Assembly: GCA_003343685.1 (NCBI GenBank)
Contig: QAKS01000082.1
Coordinates: 1-5,145 of the forward strand
Length of the DNA: 5,145 nucleotides
DNA from: Clostridiales bacterium
GTDB taxonomy: Bacteria; Bacillota; Clostridia; Christensenellales; Christensenellaceae
Direction of reading: 5' to 3'
The notes under the pieces were generated by a model, which was given only the letters and a program-made list of their open reading frames with translations, had not been told where the DNA came from and did no database searches. Position numbers and translations under genes: made by a program. This document shows, in pieces, positions 1 through 5,145 of the stretch (the first letter of the stretch is position 1; every line of letters begins with the position of its first letter).

Positions 1-105
1 GCGGATATGGAGACTGCCGAGGCCATATGCGAAAGCTGTTATGAGGCCGTCAAGCGATATTTGCAAAAAAGGCATCAGTTTAGAATATCCCCGCTGGTCC
101 CATGA
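1..105 (+). CDS. 3' end of an unidentified rightward gene (partial)
   Basis: Frame 1 is open from the window edge to a TGA at 103-105 and encodes about 34 residues. The peptide begins ADMETAEAICESCYEAVKRY and ends RISPLVP. It reads like the amphipathic C-terminal helix of a soluble protein with a short basic tail. The codons look normal for this window (GAG, GCC, GTC and AAG are frequent). I do not recognise the family. The A-x-x-I-x-x-x-x-x-x-x-V-x-x-Y-L pattern resembles the last helix of several hydrolases, including peptidoglycan amidases, but that is too weak to name a function. The gene converges on enolase, and their coding ends would overlap by 26 bases. Frame 2 is also open past this point (to the TGA at about 188), so the choice of frame rests on codon and peptide character only. 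Confidence 0.42.
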   Translation, partial: ADMETAEAICESCYEAVKRYLQKRHQFRISPLVP

Positions 106-1360
106 CGGCACAGCTGCCAAGGGACTTTTCGATGGAGATCAGACGGTTGTATTTGGAGGTGCGCTCGCCGCGGCAGGGCGCGCCTGATTTGATCAGTCCG
201 GCATTCACCGCCACGGCGAGATCGGCTACGGTGGTGTCACAGGTCTCGCCCGAGCGATGAGAAATAATTGTATCATACCCCAGCTTCTGAGCGGTCAATA
301 TCGTCTCTAACGTTTCAGATACAGTACCGATCTGATTTGGCTTAATCAGAATGGCATTTGCGCTTTTTTCCTGTATTCCTTTGAGAAGCCTTTTTTTGTT
401 CGTTACAAACAAATCGTCTCCTACGAGCCGAATGCTGCTGCCCAAAAGCTCCGTAAGCTTTGTCCAGCCGGGCCAGTCCTCCTCGCCGAGGGGATCCTCT
501 ATAGATACGATTGGGTAGGAGGAGCAGAGATCAGACCAATGGGCAATCAGCTGTTCAGGCGTGTAAGTCACGCCGCTTTTGGGAAGGTGATAGTTTCCGT
601 CGGGAACAGACCATTCGCTTGCAGCGGCATCCAACGCAATCGATACGTCCTTCCCGGGCGTAAGCCCAACGGACGATATGGCGGAAATCAGATATTCAAG
701 AGCCTCGCGGTCGTCGTGAAGTTCCGGAGCGAATCCGCCTTCATCTCCGACGGCGGTCGAAAGGCTCTTATCTGCCAAAAGCTTTTTCAAAGCGTGATAG
801 ATCTCAGCACATTGCCGTACCGCGTCTGAAAATGACGGAGCGGTTAACGGGACTATCATAAATTCCTGCGTATCAAGAGGATTTTTGGAATGTGCGCCGC
901 CGTTTAAGATGTTCATCATAGGCAGAGGGAGTATGCGCGCGTTGATGCCGCCGAGAAAGCGATAAAGGGGAATGCCGGCGCTTTTAGCCGCTGCATTGGC
1001 GGCCGCGATGGATACTGCAAGCATAGCGTTGGCGCCGAGATTGCTTTTGTTTTCGGTGCCGTCTGTGGAAATCATGGCGCGGTCAACGGAAAAAATGTCG
1101 CAGGCGTCTTTGCCGCAGAGCGTTCCGAATATAGGACCTTCTATATTTTCAATTGCCTTTGTTACGCCCATGCCCTGATAACGGCCGGCGTCGCCGTCGC
1201 GCAGCTCGTGCGCTTCAAACATGCCGGTTGAGGCGCCGCTGGGTGCAATGCCAAAGGCAAAAGTGCCGTCGCCAAGGGTAATTTCTGCACAGACTGTGGG
1301 ATTGCCGCGCGAATCAAGGATTTCCGTTCCGTGTATTTTCCTGATAGTAGTATCTTTCAT
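80..1360 (-). CDS. eno: Enolase (phosphopyruvate hydratase)
   Basis: Enolase interconverts 2-phosphoglycerate and phosphoenolpyruvate in cytoplasmic glycolysis and gluconeogenesis. At 426 residues it is full length. The N-terminal domain carries the mobile catalytic loop SGAST (41-45) and the LRDGD block (53-57). The C-terminal barrel holds His157, Glu166 in QEFM, catalytic Glu207 in GDEGGFAP, Mg2+ ligands Asp244, Glu288 (IEDP) and Asp315 (GDDLFV), catalytic Lys340 (IKPNQIGT), the signature HRSGET (368-373) and Lys391. All expected catalytic residues are present, so it should be active. Several neighbouring positions depart from the usual consensus: MFEAH after the SGAST loop, GGAHSKNPLD where GGAHADNNVD-like sequence is usual, and Pro341 after the catalytic lysine. 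These suggest a divergent lineage or a paralogue. The ATG is preceded by AAAGGAGAG with 6 bases between AGGAG and the start. The gene diverges from rnj, and in B. subtilis enolase is a reported partner of the RNA degradosome. Confidence 0.97.
   Translation of the reverse strand: MKDTTIRKIHGTEILDSRGNPTVCAEITLGDGTFAFGIAPSGASTGMFEAHELRDGDAGRYQGMGVTKAIENIEGPIFGTLCGKDACDIFSVDRAMISTDGTENKSNLGANAMLAVSIAAANAAAKSAGIPLYRFLGGINARILPLPMMNILNGGAHSKNPLDTQEFMIVPLTAPSFSDAVRQCAEIYHALKKLLADKSLSTAVGDEGGFAPELHDDREALEYLISAISSVGLTPGKDVSIALDAAASEWSVPDGNYHLPKSGVTYTPEQLIAHWSDLCSSYPIVSIEDPLGEEDWPGWTKLTELLGSSIRLVGDDLFVTNKKRLLKGIQEKSANAILIKPNQIGTVSETLETILTAQKLGYDTIISHRSGETCDTTVADLAVAVNAGLIKSGAPCRGERTSKYNRLISIEKSLGSCAVMGPAGIF
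97..129 (+). terminator. possible weak intrinsic terminator inside the enolase 3' end
   Basis: GTCCC (97-101) can pair with GGGAC (121-125), and inside it GGCA (107-110) can pair with TGCC (115-118) around a CAGC loop. The stem is followed on the + strand by four T residues (126-129). This would end transcripts of the left-edge gene, whose stop codon lies within the hairpin. The two stem halves are separated by an uneven internal loop (5 against 2 bases) and the T run is short. The pairing may also be a by-product of the enolase codons it occupies. Read leftward, it has no following T run. Confidence 0.22.
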
Positions 1361-1366
1361 AGTTCT

Positions 1367-1373
1367 CTCCTTT
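1367..1373 (-). promoter_or_regulatory. Ribosome binding site of eno
   Basis: On the minus strand this reads AAAGGAG, a strong match to the 16S rRNA 3' end. The AGGAG core lies 6 bases before the ATG at 1360-1358, which supports that start. Confidence 0.85.
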
Positions 1374-1451
1374 GGTGCTTTTTTATTATTTTACGCTTTC
1401 GGCAAAAGATTTATCAGGTGTTGCACAGCTGCGGAAAGGGAAAAATGAACA

Positions 1452-1481
1452 ATTATTGATTTTTTTGTGATTTGCTTTCAA
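1452..1481 (-). promoter_or_regulatory. Candidate sigma-A promoter of eno
   Basis: On the minus strand, TTGAAA (1481-1476, five of six matches to TTGACA) is followed after 18 bases by AATAAT (1457-1452, five of six matches to TATAAT). The predicted transcription start near 1445 would give a leader of about 85 bases. I see no clear riboswitch or attenuator hairpin in that leader. The -35 hexamer uses the same bases as the weak -35 of the rightward rnj promoter. Confidence 0.5.
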
Positions 1482-1504
1482 AGAGGAATTTTTTGTGTTA
1501 TTAT
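1476..1504 (+). promoter_or_regulatory. Candidate extended -10 promoter of rnj
   Basis: TGT followed by TATTAT (1496-1504) is an extended -10 element, with five of six matches to TATAAT. A weak -35, TTTCAA (1476-1481), stands 17 bases upstream. A shifted alternative -10 is TATACT (1504-1509). Transcription would start near 1511, giving a leader of about 37 bases before the TTG start of rnj. This is probably the main promoter of the whole rightward gene series, because no other gap in it is large enough for one. Confidence 0.45.
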
Positions 1505-1531
1505 ATACTTTGTTGAATTGTGTGTAAATTG

Positions 1532-1540
1532 AAAGAGAGG
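1532..1540 (+). promoter_or_regulatory. Ribosome binding site that sets the TTG start of rnj
   Basis: AAAGAGAGG lies 7 bases before the TTG at 1548. The first in-frame ATG is codon 29, after the conserved LGGIGEVGKN segment, and has no ribosome binding site. The TTG start is therefore the only one that keeps the domain whole. Confidence 0.8.
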
Positions 1541-1547
1541 CAACTAA

Positions 1548-3230
1548 TTGGACCGAAACAGAAGAAACAGAAAGACAAATAATAAATTAAAAATTATACC
1601 CCTTGGCGGAATCGGCGAAGTGGGTAAAAATATGACGGTTATTGAATGGGGAAACAACATACTCGTCATCGACTGCGGACTGATGTTTCCCAACGATGAT
1701 ATGCTGGGAATTGACTACGTTATACCGGACGTTACGTATCTGGAGGAAAACAGAGAGAAGATCAAGGCGTTTGTGATTACCCACGGGCATGAGGATCATA
1801 TTGGAGCGACGCCCTACGTGATAGATAAATTTAACGTTCCGGTATATGGAACGAAGTTGACGATGGGTCTTGTAGAGCTCAAAATGAAGGAGCAGGGCAA
1901 GAGTACCAAAATGCTCAAAAGAATTTCGGCGGGAGATACGGTAAACTGCGGTGTTTTTTCCGTTGAGTTTATCAAGGTGAGCCATAGTATTGACGATGCG
2001 GTAGGTCTGGCGATTCACACACCGCTCGGGACGATCGTTCATACAGGAGATTTTAAAATTGATTTTACTCCCATAGACGGCAAGGTAATAGACCTCGACC
2101 GCTTTGGACAGCTGGGCAAGGAGGGCGTACTCGCCCTGATGTCTGACAGCACTAATGCGGAGAATCCGGGATATACCATTTCCGAAAAAAGCGTCGGGGC
2201 ATCCTTTGACGATTATTTTAAAAACTGCCGGGGGAGAATTATCATTGCGACCTTTGCATCCAATGTGCACAGACTGCAGCAGGTGATTGATCTGGCAAAA
2301 CGATATAACAGAAAAGTATGTCTGTCCGGACGCAGCATGATTAAGATTGCAAACCTGGCAACAGAGCTGGGTTATCTCAATCTGCCGGAAAAAATGGTGC
2401 TTTCCATGGACGATGTGGACAGCGTTCGGGACAATAAGGTCTGTATTCTGACAACGGGCAGCCAGGGAGAGCAGATGAGCGGGCTGGTTCGCATGGCGGC
2501 GGGAGAGCATTCAAAACTGTCCATTAAGCAGGGTGATACCGTTATTATCTCATCTATGCCAATACCGGGTAATGAAAAGTATGTTTCCGAAGTCATCAAT
2601 ATGCTGTATCGCGGCGGTGCAAATGTTATATACGGATCGCTGGCAAAGGTGCATGTATCGGGTCATGCGTGTCAGGAGGAGCTGAAAATGATGCTCGCTC
2701 TTACAAAGCCCCAATATTTTATTCCCGTTCACGGGGAATACAGACATATCTATAACCATGCCGCATTGGCGGAAACAATGGGGATGAAGAAGCAGAATGT
2801 ATTTATTTCTGAGTTGGGCCGCGAAATTGTGATTGACAATAGGAAGGCAGTATTCGGTGACACGGTTTCCTCCGGGGTTGTGATGATTGACGGCTGCGGA
2901 ATAGGCGACGTGGGCAATGCGGTTTTGCACGACAGACAGCTTCTGGCGTCGGACGGTCTTTTTATGATTATTATGACAGTATCTAAAAAAGACGCCAAGC
3001 TCATTGCGGGGCCGGATATTATATCGCGCGGGTTTGTCTATATGAAGGAGTCCGAGGGGTTGATCGACGGTACCAAGAAGATTGTGGAGAAAATCATTAA
3101 AGAAAACGAGCGTAAAAAGATCAAGGAATGGTCTATGCTGAAGGGAAAAATAAAAAAATCCGTAAATAATTATCTGTATGAAAATACAAAACGCAATCCG
3201 ATGATTCTGCCGATCATCATACAGGTGTAA
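1548..3230 (+). CDS. rnj: Ribonuclease J (metallo-beta-lactamase/beta-CASP family)
   Basis: RNase J is a cytoplasmic 5'-3' exonuclease and endonuclease that drives mRNA decay and rRNA maturation in Firmicutes. The 560-residue protein matches the length of B. subtilis RNase J1 (about 555). After a basic 15-residue N-terminus, the beta-lactamase core carries zinc motif HGHEDH (79-84), His146 in SHS, Asp168 in HTGDFK and the SDSTNAENPG block (199-208). The beta-CASP insert includes ATFASNVHR (234-242), GRSM (261-264), TTGSQGE (302-308) and SSMPIPGNE (335-343). HVSGHA (369-374) and PVHGEYRH (393-400) complete the active site. The C-terminal domain includes GPDIISRGFVYMKES (488-502) and ends NPMILPIIIQV. 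All seven expected metal ligands are present (His79, His81, Asp83, His84, His146, Asp168, His395). Translation starts at TTG, and the YlbF/YheA-family gene follows after 15 bases. Confidence 0.97.
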   Translation: MDRNRRNRKTNNKLKIIPLGGIGEVGKNMTVIEWGNNILVIDCGLMFPNDDMLGIDYVIPDVTYLEENREKIKAFVITHGHEDHIGATPYVIDKFNVPVYGTKLTMGLVELKMKEQGKSTKMLKRISAGDTVNCGVFSVEFIKVSHSIDDAVGLAIHTPLGTIVHTGDFKIDFTPIDGKVIDLDRFGQLGKEGVLALMSDSTNAENPGYTISEKSVGASFDDYFKNCRGRIIIATFASNVHRLQQVIDLAKRYNRKVCLSGRSMIKIANLATELGYLNLPEKMVLSMDDVDSVRDNKVCILTTGSQGEQMSGLVRMAAGEHSKLSIKQGDTVIISSMPIPGNEKYVSEVINMLYRGGANVIYGSLAKVHVSGHACQEELKMMLALTKPQYFIPVHGEYRHIYNHAALAETMGMKKQNVFISELGREIVIDNRKAVFGDTVSSGVVMIDGCGIGDVGNAVLHDRQLLASDGLFMIIMTVSKKDAKLIAGPDIISRGFVYMKESEGLIDGTKKIVEKIIKENERKKIKEWSMLKGKIKKSVNNYLYENTKRNPMILPIIIQV

Positions 3231-3245
3231 ATAAGGAGAGCAGAC

Positions 3246-3596
3246 ATGTACGTTTACGACAGGGCAAATGAGCTGGCAAAGGATATCCGCGAGTCGAGCG
3301 AATATATCAACTATAAGGAACTGAAGGATAAGGTCTATGCCGACGAAACAAAAAAGGCTATGATTATGGAGTATAAGCGCCTCCAGTTTCAGGCGCAGGC
3401 AACGCTGATGACCGGCGGAAAGCCAGATGAGAATCTGATGGAACGCTTGAAAAAAGTCGGTGAGGTTTTGGCGTTTGATCAGGATGCGAGCGGTTTTTTT
3501 GCCGCTGAATATAAGATGAACACGATGCTGACCGATATCTATAAGATTATCGCCGATGCCTCAGGGATAGACATCGGCATGTTTGCAAATCAATAA
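3246..3596 (+). CDS. YlbF/YheA-family protein, cysteine-free
   Basis: This 116-residue, mostly helical protein matches the Com_YlbF family. The opening MYVYDRANELAKDIRESSEY, the following YKELKDKV and the M-x-E-Y-K-R-L-Q-F-Q-A-Q helix are the usual family pattern, and FFAAEYKMNTMLTDIYKII forms the last helix. In B. subtilis, RicF (YlbF) and RicA (YmcA) form a complex with RicT that works with RNase Y in mRNA maturation and in competence and biofilm development. Those proteins have C-terminal cysteines that bind Fe-S clusters. This one has no cysteine at all and ends soon after the last helix, so in length and content it is closer to YheA, whose role is unclear. The ATG has an AAGGAGAG ribosome binding site (AGGAG 7 bases upstream). 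Its position directly after rnj suggests, but does not show, an RNA-related role. Confidence 0.88.
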   Translation: MYVYDRANELAKDIRESSEYINYKELKDKVYADETKKAMIMEYKRLQFQAQATLMTGGKPDENLMERLKKVGEVLAFDQDASGFFAAEYKMNTMLTDIYKIIADASGIDIGMFANQ

Positions 3597-3598
3597 AG

Positions 3599-3606
3599 AA
3601 AGGCGG
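3599..3606 (+). promoter_or_regulatory. Ribosome binding site that favours the TTG start of mltG
   Basis: AAAGGCGG lies 9 bases before the TTG at 3616. An earlier in-frame TTG at 3583 would sit inside the preceding gene with no ribosome binding site, so 3616 is preferred. Confidence 0.6.
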
Positions 3607-3615
3607 CGGTCTCTA

Positions 3616-5004
3616 TTGAAAAAAATAAATAGCGGAAAAACTTTTCTTGATACAATGGACGATGATTTTAAGATCTCGGAGGAGGCGGCTTCTCACTTTG
3701 AGGATGACGGCATGTACTATGAGGATGAGTATGACCTCATGGACAGCCAACCGGAAAAGGAGAAAAAGGACAGCGGTCATTATGCCGCTTCCGATGATGC
3801 GGCGGATGAATCGAAGTTTGTTGCGGAAGGAAAGAAACCGCCGAAAAGCCAGAGCAGGAAAGCTTTGGAGAGATTGCCGAAGCATGTGCTGATCTGGCGG
3901 ATGGCAAAGCCGTTTGTTTCCGTGTTCATCGGCATTGCCATAGTGTGTGCCGGCGTATTTTTTGCGTGGAACTATGTGGTGGACAACTATATCTCGCCTG
4001 TGGATGTGAACGATAAGACCACAAAGGAAGTGACGATAAAATCGGGCACCAACCTCACCAAACTTTCAGAGCAGTTGGAGGATGAGGGAATCATACGGAA
4101 TGCGACGATATTTAAGTATTATGTAGATTTTACGGATTCCGCCTCGAGCTTGATAGCAGGGCAGTACCAATTGTCACCCAGTATGACATTTGACGATATT
4201 ATTGACATGTTGAAACGTCCGAGAGAAGCGACGACCGTTAAAATGCTTACCTTTACGGAGGGTATGGACGTGGAAGACATGGGCAATGTTGTAGTCAAAG
4301 AGGGAATTTTGAAAAATTCTAAAGAGTTTCTGTCTCTGGCAAAGAGCGGCGAGAATTACAAGGATTATTTCTTTATCAAGGAAGTGCTGGAAAGCGCGGA
4401 TTTGTCGGAGAGAGAATACGTATTGGAGGGTTATCTCTCCCCCAATACGTATGAAGTCTTTACAACGTCGACAGAGGATATGATCATCACGAAGCTGCTG
4501 GATCAGTTCGGCAAGGTGTTTAACGAGACCTATCAGGCGAGGGCTGCGGAACTGGGCATGACGACGGACGAAGTAGTCACGCTGGCCTCCATTATAGAAA
4601 AGGAGGCGAAAACGAAGGACTTCAGTAAAGTATCGGCAGTGTTCCATAATCGTCTGAAAGAGGACATAGCGCTTGGTTCCTGCGCTACGCACCAGTATTT
4701 TATGCACGAGCGAAAGTTGGTGTGGAGCAAAGATGAACTGGCGATTGACTCGCCCTATAACACCTATATCAATAAAGGACTTCCGCCGGGTCCGATCTGT
4801 AATCCGAGTGAAGCGGCAATTAAAGCGGCTCTTTACCCCGACGAGGCGTATCTGGAGGAAGGATATCTCTACTTCTGTCTGGGAGATCCCAAGACGGGCG
4901 AGACAGTATTTGCCAAAACGCTGAAGGAGCATGAGGCGAATCAGGCGAAGTATTTGAAATTGTGGCAGCAGGCTGACGCGGAGATGGAAAAGGGAAATGG
5001 CTAA
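3616..5004 (+). CDS. mltG: Endolytic murein transglycosylase MltG (YceG-like)
   Basis: MltG cleaves nascent glycan strands at the outer face of the membrane and helps set their length during cell-wall synthesis. From the TTG at 3616 the protein has 462 residues. Residues 1-88 are a cytoplasmic tail; its first 65 or so are strongly acidic (MDDDF, FEDDGMYYEDEYD), followed by a basic stretch. One membrane segment lies at about 100-122 (FVSVFIGIAIVCAGVFFAW core). The extracellular part starts with a LysM-like module (about 138-200: VTIKSGTNLTKLSEQL, then GQYQLSPSMTFDDI). The catalytic domain holds EGYLSPNTYEV (271-281), LASIIEKEA with the predicted catalytic Glu328, SAVFHNRL (340-347), SPYNTY (379-384) and GLPPGPICNP (388-397), and ends with the VFAKTLKEH block. 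A start at 3583 would add 11 residues but overlaps the preceding gene. The gap to that gene is 19 bases, and the U32 gene overlaps the end by 8 bases. Confidence 0.95.
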   Translation: MKKINSGKTFLDTMDDDFKISEEAASHFEDDGMYYEDEYDLMDSQPEKEKKDSGHYAASDDAADESKFVAEGKKPPKSQSRKALERLPKHVLIWRMAKPFVSVFIGIAIVCAGVFFAWNYVVDNYISPVDVNDKTTKEVTIKSGTNLTKLSEQLEDEGIIRNATIFKYYVDFTDSASSLIAGQYQLSPSMTFDDIIDMLKRPREATTVKMLTFTEGMDVEDMGNVVVKEGILKNSKEFLSLAKSGENYKDYFFIKEVLESADLSEREYVLEGYLSPNTYEVFTTSTEDMIITKLLDQFGKVFNETYQARAAELGMTTDEVVTLASIIEKEAKTKDFSKVSAVFHNRLKEDIALGSCATHQYFMHERKLVWSKDELAIDSPYNTYINKGLPPGPICNPSEAAIKAALYPDEAYLEEGYLYFCLGDPKTGETVFAKTLKEHEANQAKYLKLWQQADAEMEKGNG

Positions 5005-5145
5005 TGTCGGTAAAGTAGAACTGCTCTCTCCTGCGGGGAATATGGAATGTCTGCAAACAGCGTTGAACTACGGCGCAGATGCAGTCTATCTTGCGGGAAA
5101 ACAATACGGTCTTCGCGCCTTTTCTGATAACTTCGGGATGGATGA
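4997..5145 (+). CDS. U32-family protein, N-terminal part (partial; TrhP/YrrN-like candidate)
   Basis: The ATG at 4997 opens a frame that runs off the window (49 full codons). VELLSPAGNMECLQTALNYG followed by ADAVYLAGKQYGLRAF is the typical N-terminus of the peptidase U32 family (E-L-L-x-P-A-G, then G-A-D-A-V-Y). Despite the name, studied members are mostly RNA-hydroxylation enzymes: TrhP makes 5-hydroxyuridine at tRNA position 34 and RlhA modifies 23S rRNA. In B. subtilis the U32 genes yrrN and yrrO lie just downstream of mltG (yrrL), so a TrhP role is the best guess from context. The later cysteines that would help assign the subgroup are outside the window. The start overlaps the mltG stop by 8 bases, which suggests translational coupling. 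A GGAAAAGGG purine stretch (4986-4994) is the likely ribosome binding site. An ATG at 5004 is followed by an in-frame TAG after three codons and is not the start. Confidence 0.85.
   Translation, partial: MANVGKVELLSPAGNMECLQTALNYGADAVYLAGKQYGLRAFSDNFGMD

Noticed and set aside
1..79. A short leftward open frame downstream of enolase, beginning MPFLQISLDG.
   Set aside because: There is no ribosome binding site before its ATG, it runs off the window after about 25 codons, and the rightward frame 1 looks more like coding sequence.
61..82. A run of six T residues on the minus strand (70-65) just after the enolase stop, as a possible eno terminator.
   Set aside because: No stable hairpin directly precedes it; the only nearby stem (97-125) is about 27 bases away, inside the coding region.
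1361..1547. A possible riboswitch or small RNA in the eno-rnj intergenic region.
   Set aside because: Apart from promoter elements and short palindromes such as CAGCTG, I see no extended pairing or known riboswitch motif, and the leaders are short.
1587..2510. A 307-codon open frame on the minus strand inside rnj.
   Set aside because: It lies wholly opposite a well-supported RNase J gene, its product resembles no family I know, and its composition is what antisense reading of coding sequence gives.
1998..2676. RNase J differences from B. subtilis J1, such as Asp149 for Pro in SHSIDD, Gln309 in GSQGEQ, and HVSGHAC for HTSGHGG.
   Set aside because: All metal ligands are kept, and the HVSGHAC form is, as I recall, common in clostridial RNase J, so these do not suggest loss or change of function.
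3583..3615. An earlier TTG start for mltG that would add 11 residues.
   Set aside because: It lies inside the end of the preceding gene with no ribosome binding site, while the TTG at 3616 has AAAGGCGG at a workable distance.
4174..4932. A 252-codon open frame on the minus strand inside mltG.
   Set aside because: It is antisense to the conserved MltG domains, rich in Arg, Phe and His as expected for a shadow frame, and has no recognisable motif.

Overview
The window looks like ordinary core chromosome of a low-to-mid GC Firmicute, most likely class Clostridia. The reasons are an RNase J of the Bacillus/Clostridia type, a YlbF/YheA-family protein, a mltG followed by a U32-family gene, strong AGGAG-type ribosome binding sites, and two probable TTG start codons. 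I cannot assign a genus from the sequence alone. There are no mobile elements, CRISPR arrays, tRNA or rRNA genes, and no sign of recent transfer.

Layout. The left edge (1-105) probably holds the 3' end of an unidentified rightward gene. It converges on, and slightly overlaps, the 3' end of a leftward enolase gene (80-1360). A 187-base intergenic region (1361-1547) separates enolase from a rightward gene series and carries two back-to-back promoter candidates that overlap on the same bases. The rightward series is RNase J (1548-3230), a small YlbF/YheA-family protein (3246-3596), the membrane-anchored endolytic murein transglycosylase MltG (3616-5004), and the first 49 codons of a U32-family protein (4997 to the window edge). 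Gaps in the series are 15 and 19 bases, followed by an 8-base overlap, so it reads as one operon. No stretch longer than 300 bases lacks a gene.

How the genes fit together. RNase J is a main mRNA-decay and rRNA-processing nuclease of Firmicutes. YlbF relatives in Bacillus subtilis (RicA, RicF) act with RNase Y, and enolase is a reported partner of the Firmicute degradosome network. The left two thirds of the window can therefore be read as an RNA-turnover neighbourhood, although the member here lacks the cysteines of the RicA/RicF type. MltG and the U32 gene match a known Firmicute neighbourhood (B. subtilis yrrL-yrrM-yrrN-yrrO) that links cell-wall synthesis to wobble-uridine tRNA modification. 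The yrrM/trmR methyltransferase gene is not between them here.

I found no convincing undescribed system. The points worth a second look are the shared divergent promoter region, the unusual residues around the enolase active site, the cysteine-free YlbF-family protein beside rnj, the acidic cytoplasmic tail of MltG, and the overlapping 3' ends at the left edge.
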